Positions 1 to 10,292 of a stretch of DNA of 64,000 nt are shown in pieces (the first letter of the stretch is position 1; the number at the start of each line of letters is the position of its first letter). A program made the translations under genes and the position numbers. Below the pieces are notes generated by a model that saw only the letters and a program-made list of their open reading frames with translations, searched no databases and was not told where the DNA came from. The DNA is from Entophlyctis helioformis (lineage: Eukaryota > Chytridiomycota > Chytridiomycetes > Chytridiales > Chytriomycetaceae), in the NCBI GenBank assembly GCA_025526915.1, contig JAHLKH010000112.1:1-64000 (forward strand), written 5' to 3'.

Positions 1-2
1 GT

Positions 3-832
3 CCATCAGTGTCTACGCCGCTAGTGCCTGGTTTGATTCCGACTCCCCGCGGCGACAAGGCCATGGTGATCGATCCGGTCACGAAACGCCAGGCTGTGGA
101 TCCATCGACTGGCGAGCTGATCGGAACGCAGGAGCCGGGTGCGGGCACGTTTGCATACGCTGAAGCTGTAGGAGTGCTCATGTACATTGCGTCGAACACT
201 CGGCCGGACATTGCAGCAGCAACTGGCTTCTGTAGTCGCTTCTCATCTGATCCCGCGGCACGCCATGTGTCAATGGTCACACATCTGCTCGGGTACATCA
301 GGACCACGAAAGACTTGGAGCTGGAACTGGGTGGCTCGTCAGTGGTGTTGTCAGGCTATGTGGATGCCAACTTTGGGGGCTATGGCGGCAAGTCGACACA
401 GGGATCTGCGATTCAACTGGGCACGGCCTGGTGCACTGGTCGAGCAAACGGCAAACGACAGTGTCGCAGCACACGACTGAGGCGGAGCTCGTGGCGGCGA
501 ACTGGGCGTCAAAGGATGTCGTGTGGCTGCGCAACCTGCTGAAGGAGCTGGGATACGAGCAGAAGGAGCCAACGCGACTGTTCAGCGACAACTACGGTGC
601 GGTGCAGATCGGAAACAACTCGGCATCGCGACGGACGGTTCGTCACTTGGACGTGGCACACTTCCACATTTGCGACATTACCAAGGAAATGGTGACGGCT
701 GGCAAGCGGGTCAGAGGGCCACTCATCAAGATGGTGCAGATTGGCGGGGAAAAGATGCTGGCTGATATGATGACAAAGAGCGTGACACCGGGAGTGCTGA
801 AGGAGGGTCGACGATTGTGCAGGATTGTGTGA
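3..832 (+). mobile_element. Ty1/copia retrotransposon, 3' end of pol (RT tail and RNase H), frameshifted
   Basis: This is the end of a copia-type polyprotein whose 5' part lies outside the window. The stretch YAEAVGVLMYIASNTRPDI is the typical junction after the reverse transcriptase. RNase H acidic motifs follow in order: VDANF (about 360), TEAEL (about 480) and SDNYGA (about 590). Then come RRTVRHLDVAHFH and the C-terminal MLADMMTK, matching the usual HIDV and LAD.LTK motifs of copia RNase H. The frame changes once near 425-430, within GGCC; both halves are otherwise open and the stop is at 830-832. The enzyme would copy element RNA into DNA and degrade the template. One indel breaks it, which could be decay or consensus error. 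Confidence 0.9.
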
Positions 833-869
833 TTTTTCTTTAGTGTGTTCTGCTGGAACATGGGGAGGG

Positions 870-1000
870 TGTTGGAACTGGAGGTTTCATGGTTTACTGA
901 ATTAAGATATTCTGGTGTGATCAGCGAGGCCGTGGAGCACGACAATATCATCACCACAAGCGTCCCATCCAGCCATTCAGCGCCTGATTCTCAAGGATCA
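870..1000 (+). repeat. Putative copia 3' LTR (start only)
   Basis: Thirty-odd bases after the pol stop is a purine-rich tract (GGGGAGGG, 862-869), a plausible polypurine tract. It is followed directly by TGTTGGAACTGG, a typical LTR start. The right end is not defined: a CA dinucleotide near 1000 is only a candidate, and no second LTR is in the window for comparison. Confidence 0.45.
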
Positions 1001-1284
1001 AAATGCCAACTTTTTTGTTTTTGGATCGCTGTCCAATGAAGAGGGGTGGGCAATAGGGCGAGGGAATGCCGGCAAACTGCCGGCAAATGGCCCGATATTC
1101 AAACAATTACCAAGAATTTGGAATTGGATTCGACCCGAGAGGCAACGGATGCAAGCAAGCACATCACACGATGCAAGGTTCGAGTCAGCAACAAGCATGC
1201 GACGACAAGCGGGCGAGGCACATCCACATGCATGAGGGTCTCACCTTGCACCATTGTTTGAACAATGATGTGAGAAGTGACCCG
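1001..1284. other. Intergenic, no gene recognised
   Basis: No convincing coding sequence. At 1106-1130 the text CAAGAATTTGGAATTGGATTC resembles a stretch at about 10889-10910, on the far side of the nuclease locus. The match is short and imperfect. Confidence 0.4.
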
Positions 1285-3395
1285 TTAGGTCGATCGGGAG
1301 GTGCCCCGATTCAAAGTGTTGGTGGTTGTGCTGGGAGTCAGAGCATGTGGAGTGGCACTTGACTTGCTGGCACGCTGTCTGCGTGTTGGACGCTGCTGGT
1401 CAACAGGCGGATCCGGTGCTAGAGGCAGCTGGACGACTGGCGGATCCGGTGCTGGACGCCGCTTGATGGCACGTCTTGGGCGCTGCTGGTCGACCATCGG
1501 ATCTGGTTCTAGACGTCGCTTGATGGCGTGTCTAGAACGCTGCTGGATGACAGGCGGATCTGGTGCTGGAGACTGCTGGACGACAGGCGGATCGACTGGC
1601 GTGTGCGTCAAGTAGAGCGGCCGTTGCCCAAAAGCAGATGCTCCAGTGCGACCATTCCGATGTTGGTGGCTCCAAGCACATCGCGGTGGTAGACGGTCTG
1701 CATGGTATGCACTCGTAGCGTCGCAGGTTGGTGCGGTTCTCGTATGGGATCCGCTGCTTGCACTGCGGGCACATCTGGCTGGTCAGGTTCTCGTTGCAGC
1801 GGTAGATCTGTGTGTGTGGTGCATGATCGTGTGTCAGTTGGTGCACAGATGGATGGATGGATCGACAGTGTGGCATCAGACGCACATAGGCATATCCAGA
1901 CGACCGCAGATGCCTGATGAGAAACTTCTCAAACACAGCATGCCTGCCACCTTGGCCTGTAAAGTCGATGCCAAATGCCCACACAACGGGAATGTCCTTC
2001 TCTGGGTTGCTGACAGGGAGGCCTTGAGATGCATCGGATGCGCGATATCTAGTCTTCGATCCTGCCAGCTTCATGATGCCCTCAAGAGCCTGTCCGCGAT
2101 CAGACATGCGCTTGCAGCGCATGGCAAACCGCTTGTCCTTGACCTTCTGTGGAATGCCATGTCATGCCATGCCGTCCAGTGTGATCAGCAGGCGATCAAG
2201 CAGTATGGCGGTCATGCAATGGACATCCAGAAACAGGGAAAACGTACCCGTGCATTCAGGAATGGCGTGCAGTACGCATGGCAGCGCAGATCCCAAAAGG
2301 CTCTCTCGCCTGCTGTGGCGTTTGGATCGGCATGCTTTGCTGTCTTGAATGCAATGGCCTCGTGGACGTCGGTCGCCTTGGCATATCGATTGTTGAGCCT
2401 GGCACAGGAGGCAGGCACTGTGAGTTGATCAGGTCAAGAGTGCGTGTGGCAGAGTCATTGCATGCATACCACCGCTGAAGGCTGTGCTCGGCTCGTGCCA
2501 TGCCAGAGGAGAGCACGTAGTTGGCCTCGAGTGTGTATGTCTCCTCCTTGACATTGACCAGCATGCTGGACGCGCCATACAGGTACCTTTCGCCCCAATC
2601 AAAGCTGACAACACGAACAGTCTCATAGCCCTTGTCGGCGAGCAGCTTGTTGGCATCAGCAACATCGGGCAGTCGCTGCGAGGCGTAAAAGTTGCACTTG
2701 ACCTGCCATGCCATGGCATGAGTGAGGAATGTGCAATGCATGTGCACCAATGCGCGAGGTTGGCATGCAAGTGACTTACAGGATTGGGTGTGTATGGCTT
2801 GGTGGCTGATGGGTCGCCTGGATTGGCGGCTGTGGATGGCATGTCAGTTGGTGTGGACAACAAGTACGCGTCTGGATTGGCACAGCAACTCACATTCGCC
2901 ATCAAGGCCATCGTCCAAGTCATCATCCAAGTCATCGTCATCCAAGTCATCGTCATCATCAGAGTCATCAGCATCCTCAACCTGACTGAACTGCTCGTCT
3001 GAAGTCGCCGCGTTGGGACCTGTAGAGCAAGGCAGTGGTCAGAATCAATGTGTACACCAAAGCATCCAAGCACGCCACATACTGCGAGGTGACTCTGGAC
3101 GGTTTGTGCGAAACTCCAGAACAGTTTGAAAGACACTCTTCCCGTCGGTCTTGATGCTGCCAAATCTGACCGACTTGGTTGGTAGCACTTGAGGAAGAGC
3201 ATCAACCTTCGCCTTGATCATGTCCGCCGACTGCTTGTCGTCCAGTTGAAGATCGTCAGCCTTGGCTTCTTGTGTCACATCAGGAGTTGCTCTGGCCTCT
3301 TCCACGGTGTCGGCTGGGTCAATCTGCAACTTGGCCTGCGCTGGCGTTTGATAGCGCCGTGTATCGGAGGCAAGACCCGGAAGCAGGAGATCCAT
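1285..3395 (-). CDS. Fanzor/TnpB-type RuvC nuclease domain with zinc ribbon, multi-exon, three apparent frameshifts
   Basis: Reading leftward, SIKTDGKSVFQTVLEF (about 3130) resembles the conserved N-terminal TDG motif of Fanzor proteins. VVSFDWGERYLYGAS (about 2600) carries the RuvC-I aspartate. PVVWAFGIDFTGQGG (about 1960) and NENLTSQMCPQC (about 1770) give the RuvC-II region and first zinc-ribbon pair. RRYECIPC gives the second Cys pair and YHRDVLGATNIG (about 1670) the RuvC-III aspartate. Introns include about 1806-1885 and 2160-2250. One-base frame breaks occur near 2408, 1695 and 1628. Past the last break the frame runs QRPLYL into a basic Pro-rich tail ending at 1285. ATG at 3395 is possible, but coding sequence continues upstream. 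Known Fanzors are RNA-guided DNA endonucleases; guide use here is untested. Confidence 0.8.
1290..1600 (-). repeat. Degenerate tandem repeat coding a Pro-rich, basic C-terminal tail
   Basis: The plus strand repeats the theme GGCGGATCNGGTGCT about six times at 30-60 bp spacing. Read on the minus strand it encodes repeated PDPPV.Q units alternating with basic clusters RHAIKRR and RRAIKRR, which look like nuclear localisation signals. It lies directly after the zinc ribbon and RuvC-III motif, where guide-RNA scaffolds overlap the 3' end in known Fanzor/TnpB loci. It could therefore be protein tail, RNA, or both. Confidence 0.6.
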
Positions 3396-3433
3396 GACGC
3401 ACAGCTCGTCACTTGAACTGAACGCCTTCTCGA

Positions 3434-3640
3434 TCTTTGTAACGGATGCTCGGTCGCGGTCACGTGATCCACGTGACCACGTGACCGACAGACATTGTCG
3501 GCCGCACTGGCCGCTCTGGTTTCCCCGTTCTTGCAGTCGTCTGCCCCCTTCCTGCGTGCACACATACTGACCGAGGACCAGGTCTGTGCTGCTCCAATGA
3601 AGAGTCGTCTGCCCGCCTTCTCGCGTGCACATACTGACCG
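3434..3640 (-). repeat. 68-bp direct repeats and triple CACGTG cluster between the two nuclease parts
   Basis: Two direct copies (about 3538-3578 and 3606-3645) each begin on the minus strand with GTCAGTATGTG, a splice-donor-like sequence. CACGTG occurs at 3461, 3470 and 3478. If the nuclease parts form one gene, this is an intron ending in ACAAAG near 3435, though the simplest splice is out of frame. If the Fanzor part is separate (ATG at 3395), this is its promoter, with E-boxes 66-100 bases upstream. Confidence 0.55.
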
Positions 3641-3644
3641 AGAC

Positions 3645-6600
3645 AGCGGCAGTGTTGGGCCAGTACTAATTTGTATTGCAACGCGCTCCAAGTCTTTCCA
3701 TTTAAGCTTTTTTAGAAGCCAGCCAGGCTCTTTGAGAAGAGTGGATTGTTAGCATCAAATCATAAAAAGATGGCATAGACAGGCAGTGTGACTGACTTAT
3801 GGCAGCAAGAAGCTCCAGTCTCAATGCTTGCAAGACAGGATCTTGTGACTTGCTGATGCGATCCCTTTTCAGCCCCATAACCGCCCAGAAGAGGATGGTT
3901 TCGGTGATCAGAACAAAGGGATCACGACTTGCCGCTTGAGGACAGAGCTTGATGTCTCTCTTCCAGCGAGATTGCGCAGCTGCTTGAAGTGTCCAACAGT
4001 CGACAGCGACATGTTGCGTATGATGGCCACGAGCTTGTGCAATGCTGGCGGTATCACGACAGCGCTCTTGTTCCCTGCGGCGTCCTTGGCGGCCGGCTTC
4101 TTGCCACATGCCTTCTTGGTCGCGCCGCTCTTGTCAGTGGCCGACGATGAGCCTGACCGGCCTTTCTTGTTGCTTGGCGCAGGAAGGGTGGTGTCAAGAT
4201 CGGCCGATGATGGGTTTGGCGCTGCACTCTTGCGCCTTGCTCTCTTGGGTTTCGTCGGGCTTGACGCGGCGTCCTCAGTGCTTGACGCCACACTCGATTG
4301 TCTCCCTCTCTTGGCGGCCGATGGTCTTGGCGCGGTGGCTTTGGCAGCAGCAGCCTTGGCGGCATCGGCTTCCTTGAACAGGGATTGAACCAACTCTTTC
4401 GCCTGCTCGCGAGACATTCCGGGAGCAAGCTTGATGGCTGCACCAACCGCCAGGTCGACCTGACTTGCAATGTAGTGCCGCGCGAGAATGGTGCTCACCT
4501 CTCTGGCGAGGTTGCTGAAGATGTCATTCGTCGCGCTCCCACAGAGAGTGTCGTCCAGGAGGTATGGTAGAGCTGCCTGATATGCGACGGCCTGCTGCAT
4601 GTCCGTCTGGATCGTGTCGGCCTGCTGCGCGCCATTCTTGTCCGCGTACATCTTGTCCGCACTGGCCTGCACCATCCCGCGCGTCCATGCGCGGTGGATC
4701 ATCAACTGCATGACAGTGACGACCCACGCGTTGGTCGTCTCCATGTCATGCTGCGGCTTGGCCATCTCCTTGCCGGTGAAAATGTTTGAAAGGTGGCGAA
4801 AGATGCAGGCCACAGTTGTCTCGCCGCCCGAGGTGCTGTTGATGAGTGCCGTGAACAGCTGGTTGGATGTCGGCACTGCTGGTGCTGCTGCTGCAGGCTG
4901 ATCAGGCTGCTGAGGCTCGTCAGGTTGCTCGTGATCGTCAGGCTGCTCGTGAATGTCGGCATCCTCGGCGTCCTCGGCATCCTCGTGCTGCTCGGCGTCC
5001 TTTGACTCCTCGGCTGTCTTGGGCTTCTTGACCTTCTCAAACATAACACGCTCAAGTCTTGTACCCGTCGCCAGTTGCACCGGATGCCCATACCGAGGCT
5101 CCTTGCTCTTGTGATTGTACAAACTCGAGCCGTACATGAGGCGGGCGGTGATGTCCTTTCCGAGGGTAAATCGTCCTGACAAGAGCTCCGCCTTGGTCAC
5201 GCCGCCGAGGCCGTCGATGCTGGCATGGTCGCCGAGGTCGTCGATGCCCTTGAAGTCCAGGTCCAAGAAACAATACCGCGTCGTCTTGCCATCGATCCAC
5301 TTGTACACGTGGTACTTGGGCGGGAGCAGGGCATCCGGGACAAGATCGAGTAGCTCTTCGACGATGGCGCCAATCACGACGAACCCAGCATGCCGAAGAC
5401 CGACGATGAACGAGTACACCTTTGCGAATGTGTCCTCGATGATCAGACGCCGCGTCCATATCTTTGGTGTCTTCCTGGCTTCAATGCCATAGACCTTGGC
5501 GCTTCCTGGATTGCCCGACAACATTTTCTGCGCACCACGCCAACCTCTGAGTCAGTACATGCAAAGCCATGCATGCAGGCAGAATGGCGATCCTAAATCG
5601 TACCTCCAGCAGCACTCTCGCGCCACGATGATCAGGCTCGTCCACGGCAGGCTGATCTGGCGCATCCACAGCAGGTTGATTGGTTGCTTGCTCTGCCGTT
5701 TGTTGATCATTGTTGCCGATGGCCGCAGAGAGCGACATGAGTGGCCCTGTAACAGTGCGACCCAGCTTTCGAATCAGCAGATGTAGTGCCCATCGTGAGC
5801 GAAGCACGATTCTGCCAAACACGCATGTCAGTAAGAGTACTCAAGGCAAATGGCACAGCATACATCACTTACCCATGTCTTGTGCCAGCAGGCAAACTAC
5901 TACGGGCAAACCGGCTCGACTTTCCCTTGTTGGCCTTGATGGCCTTCAGTGTCGCGGCCTTTGCAGCTTGCAATGTGCTTCTCTTCATGAGCGCGGCCTC
6001 CTGCTTCTTTGTGAATTGAAGTCGTGGCTGTGGAGGTTGGATGCAGCATGAGCAATGCATCCGAGTGCACACAATGCGTACGCAAGCGCCAATGGTACAT
6101 CAGAACTAACCGTCGTCTTGGTGTCTAAATGTCGATTGAGAGAAAAGACCACGGGTTGTACTTCTTCCACCTGAGCGTCAACAGATGGCTGTGGTCGCTT
6201 ACGCCGCTTGTGCCGCTTTCTAGATGGAGCCGCCTGCCAATTGGAGAAATGAGTGATCGGACAAGTCAGTACATGCACACACAGACAGTCAAGATGAAGA
6301 CGCACCGAGGGTTGATTGATGATCAAAAATAGCATCTCGGTGGCCTCTTTCAGCTGCTTGACAAGCGTCACTGATTGGTCATCCATGATGCGTCCCAGGG
6401 CCTTGAGCTTTTTTCTGGCCTTTTTGCGGTTCTTGGCCGAGAATTCATGGAGATCAGCTTGGTTGATGACCTTGCCTTGCTGCTTGGGCTTTTGCTTGAC
6501 TTGCTGCATGCCTGGCTGCGGTTTTGGTTCTGGAATAGCACATTCGGCAAAAAGGCTGCTGTCAGTACATGGCGTCGAGTCATTCCAATGCAAGCCAAAC

Positions 6601-8727
6601 GTACGTGGAGTTGACAGATTCTGGAAGGATGAACCTTTAGGATCCAGAATCTTGCCCAACTGATTCGTCATCCTCCGAGCGGCGCCCTGTCCAATGCACA
6701 GTGGATTGAGTTAGACACTTCAAGGTGAGAAATGCACATGCATCCAAGTCATGCCAAACGTACATGTGTGTCCCAAACAAGCCGATCAAGTCGACCAAGC
6801 TCTGCGCGCACTACCGCTACTTGAGACTTCTCGCGGGCAATCTCTAAAAGTTGCAAACTTGCCGTCCTGCTGATCGTCGCCAGAATGTCACGGCCGCGAC
6901 TCCATCGGGGTTGCGAGCGAGGTAACCTGGCACGTGCTTGACAATGCAGTCAAATGCAATCGGACATCGCTTGACATTGAGAAAGGTAGCATCCATTTGC
7001 CTTGTCTTGACAATCTTCTTGATGTGCCAGTCGATATCCTTCTGCGTCAGGTGCACAATGTTGGGATTGGGGTTGCCTTGCTGCGACTTGGGGTGGATCA
7101 GGAGGCATCCAGCGTGTAGCTGGCAGCTGCATCGTGATCCAACAATGACATCAAAGACAGGAATGATGAATCAGTCATGCGAGATACACCAAGAGATCAC
7201 ATGCGTGCATGCATACCTTGCTTGAGGCGTGGCAGTCGCGTCAACAGCCGTGCTGTTGTCATTGCCATGTGGAAATGGATGGTCAGTATGGCGCTATGCA
7301 TGCAAACGCATCCATGCCACCATCCCATAGCCAGTCACGCAATAACTTGCCTATGCACTGGCACGTTGCCAGATGGGCTGCTGGAGCCAGTTGGAGGTTT
7401 GAACGCATTGGCCAATGCCCCCGACTCGTCGTGGTACACGAAAACGGAGAAGGCGTTAAGGAACGACTTTGCAAGGTCCTCGCCTCCGATTGTCCACATC
7501 TCCTCGGCGTAAGCATTTCGAACGTATTTCTTGAAATTCTTTGCAATCCTTGGTTTGTGCAGTAGGATGCAGAACTCCTCCGGCGAGATATTCCGCTTGC
7601 TTGCCGCCTCCTCGACGTACTTGTTGGTGGTGTTGACGGCCGTGCGATGGCCTTCCAGGCAATGTGAATGGCAACGTGAGTTAGTCGGCATTGCAGCATG
7701 GATGGCAATACAGAGCATCAAGACAGGAATCGCACGCACCACGGCCGTAACAATCATGATAGTCGGTCTTGCCAAACGAAGCCACAAACTGGCAAACATC
7801 AGGGAAGACATAGACGTCAAGGGCCGACGCAACGGACGCGATACCTGGATGGTTAAAAGACCGCAGGCTTTTGGCCTCCCCCTTCCGCTTAGACGTCATG
7901 ATGACCGGGCAGCGTCCAGCGCAGTGCGCAATGAGATCCGAGTCGTTACAAATGACGGCCATGGGAATGTCGCTGATGCGAGACAAAGACTGTTAGACGT
8001 CAATCATAGCAGACAGATGTCATGGCAATCTATACCTTGGCTCGCTTGCATGGAGGGCTGCGCGGCGGGCAATACAGACGTCGGCCTCATGATTACACCA
8101 ACAGACCTTGTGTCGAGACCCAGAGCCGAGGATCTCCGCGATCGCCTCTTTGATGAGCCTCTTGTCATCGTGTGTGATGGTGAACGAAAGTCGCAGTGCA
8201 CGCTTCTCTTTCCTGGATCGTCAACCAAATGTTAGAATCGCCACATGGAGGCACAAAGAAGTGTACGTACCGCTTCAAGTGCCAAGATCCCTTGCCTATG
8301 CACCGTCTGTAAAGGCAGCGCAGAATAGTGCCCACTGAACGCAGGACTTGCAGGGCACGGCCCTTGTGAGCGGACTTGATACCGGTATCGCCGTACTTGC
8401 CGTCGACGTGAAAGATATAGGCGTGCTCAGCACCGTACTCGGCAATGAACGATGTGATGACGGGCTTGAGGATCGGTATCCACCCAGCTGTGGATACTGG
8501 GTAATCGGGCCCTGCTGCCCCCGAGAAGTGCGGAAAGAACACGCTCATCACATCGACATGAAGAATGCCAGGGTTGCTTGGTGTGGCCGTGTTGGCGTCG
8601 CTTGGATCTCGTGACGGCCATGCGCTGTCTAGCACAAGCCTCACGAACGTGGACACAAGCATACCGATCAAGAGTACACAGCTGCCGCCATGCTTCCCCA
8701 ACCACGAAACAAGCATGGGAGCCCCAT
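3645..8727 (-). CDS. XPG/FEN1-type structure-specific nuclease with long C-terminal extension, many introns
   Basis: A likely start is ATG at 8727 (MGLPCLFRGWGSM, as XPG proteins begin MG). XPG-N motifs are GILHVDVMSVFFPHF (about 8550) and FHVDGKYGDTG. XPG-I motifs are CNHEADVCIA (about 8075) and AVICNDSDLIAHC (about 7950). The H3TH-like segment is FVASFGKTDYHDC (about 7760). Acidic residues equivalent to the FEN1 catalytic set are therefore present. Clear introns are 8213-8270, 7991-8035, 7652-7739 and 6687-6763. The rest (7650 to 3650) gives contiguous exon-like frames of no family I know, including a Lys-rich segment near 6400 and an acidic-to-basic low-complexity stretch at 4200-5000. Frame breaks sit near 6888 and 3960. 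Family members cut branched DNA. Confidence 0.75.
3908..5524 (-). other. Largest exon of the nuclease locus (about 530 codons), function unknown
   Basis: The longest uninterrupted frame of the locus. It opens after an acceptor near 5530 with MLSGNPGSAKVYGIEARK and includes KYHVYKWIDGKTTRYCFLDL. It then enters an acidic repeat (EDAEDAEDADIHEQ, QPDEPQQPDQP) and ends in an Ala/Lys/Ser-rich segment resembling a disordered nuclear linker. The frame then appears to shift by one base near 3960 into RDPFVLITETILFWAVMGLK. I recognise no domain. Confidence 0.6.
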
Positions 8728-9300
8728 GTCGTGCAATTGTGTCTGCGATCGTGCGGTCTCGCCTGCGTGCCCGTGCCTGCGTATCCGTGTGTGACCGTTT
8801 GTTTGTTTGTTTGTGCGATTGTGCGATTGTGCGTGCTCGTGCGATCGTGCCTGCGAGCGACTGTGTGTGCGGTCGTGGCCGTGCCTGTGTGCCTACGATC
8901 TTGCGCTCGTGCCTGTGTGCCTGCGATCCTGCGAGCGATCCTGCGTGTCCGTGCAGTCTTGCCTGCAATCCTGCGTCCTGCCCTGCGATCCTGCGATCCT
9001 GCGATCCTGCGATCCCTGCGATCCTGCCTGCGTGTCCGTGCGTGTCCGTGCGTGTCCGTGCGTGTCCGTGCGTGTCCGTGCGTGTCCGTGCGTGTCCGTG
9101 CGTCGAGTGATCGGGTGGTGCTTGTTCCCTACCTTTAGTAACCTGAGCAGAACAGTCAACACAAGTTTGCTTTGATTTTCCACCAAACAGCCAACCAATC
9201 AGAAGTCTATGAAAAGGTCCACAATGCCGCCTCTTCCACCAGTACAGCCATGTTTGTTGTGGATCTGGTGGCATGGATCTGTCACGAGGCGTGTGTTCTC
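8728..9300. repeat. Minisatellite block upstream of the XPG-type gene
   Basis: GTGCGATT, CCTGCGATCCTGCGAT and CGTGCGTGTC motifs repeat in tandem. The cleanest array is about eight copies of the 10-mer CGTGCGTGTC at 9027-9104, preceded by GCGATCCT repeats at 8985-9025. Long frames crossing it on both strands are low-complexity translations of the repeat and are not taken as genes. The array sits within 300 bp upstream of the likely ATG at 8727. Confidence 0.75.
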
Positions 9301-10292
9301 GTCCACGACCGTGCACGTGCCGCTGACTGGCTGGCTGGCTCGCATTGACTTTTGTTCAGGTTGACGCCTGGTTGATTCAATTCATTCTCTTGGCTGGATT
9401 GCCATGCCACTCTGAGCAGCGATGCTGTTGATGCAGATCGTCTCCACATTGAGGCTGGCACGCAGCCCGTCTTGGAGGTGGTGGCTTGATGGCCACTGGG
9501 CGGCACACCAAGGGCACTCCTTCCTGTGGCAGTCTCAGCTGGCACCTGTTTGCATCCAGCCGGCACTCTTTTGCGTGCTGCAGAGACAACCGCGCCACAG
9601 CAGACCTGGACACCTTGGTTGAATCTGCAACCAAAGGCTTGCTTGATGCTCAACGGCGGTTGGATGCTGGCATGACAGCCACAGCACTGGTTGCCCATCC
9701 AGCCTTGTTCATAGGGTCCATGCCGCAGTTGGAATCACCAAGTGCGCATGGAATTGCTAGATCTCATCCGTGTGAATACCTCCAACCTGATGCCCAGCCC
9801 TCCTTTGTGCTCTGAGCAGTGCTGAGATGCGCCATATCACTATCTGGCTCCTTGGAACAGAGATTGCCAACCAACACCATGACAATCCTCCAATCTTTGA
9901 CCGAGTAGTCATCCCAGATCTCACAAATGTGTCGCACTTTCTTGTGATGATGGTGCAAGGCGAGTTTCTCCTTGGGCACAGTGTCTTCATTGCCGACTTT
10001 GGATGCTGTTGACTTCAGTCGCCAGCAGGTCTGGGACGACTTGTTCTTTGCAGCCTGCAGTCGATCAGCCCTTTGTTGTTGACCGAGACTGTGCATGCTG
10101 CTTGTCATTGCATTCGTGGGCATGCTGACAAGCCAGGTGGGTATGGCTGTTGGCTGTGGATGACGGGGTGCGACGGCATCGTGCCTTGAATGCAAGACTT
10201 GCTGATCATCTGCGCTGCTGGCTGTTGCAAAGACACTCGTCGCTGTGACCTTGCTGTCTACACCAAGGCAGCCAGGACAGAGGTTGACATGA
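9301..10292. other. Unresolved stretch with short protein-like frames on both strands
   Basis: No family recognised. A plus-strand frame near 9600-9815 gives LDTLVESATKGLLDAQRRLD. A minus-strand frame near 9960-9830 gives KKVRHICEIWDDYSVKDWRI. Both look more protein-like than random, but neither can be joined into a model. Possibly a decayed element next to the nuclease locus. Confidence 0.35.

Noticed and set aside
870..1284. Terminal inverted repeat of the nuclease locus
   Set aside because: No convincing inverted match to the 8.7-10.9 kb side was found by eye; only short direct similarity, reported as a weak finding.
8565..9175. Long plus- and minus-strand frames through the minisatellite
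   Set aside because: Their translation is repetitive (CVSVRVRACP or ARTRTDTHGH) and follows from repeat periodicity; the minus-strand XPG exons explain the real coding signal.
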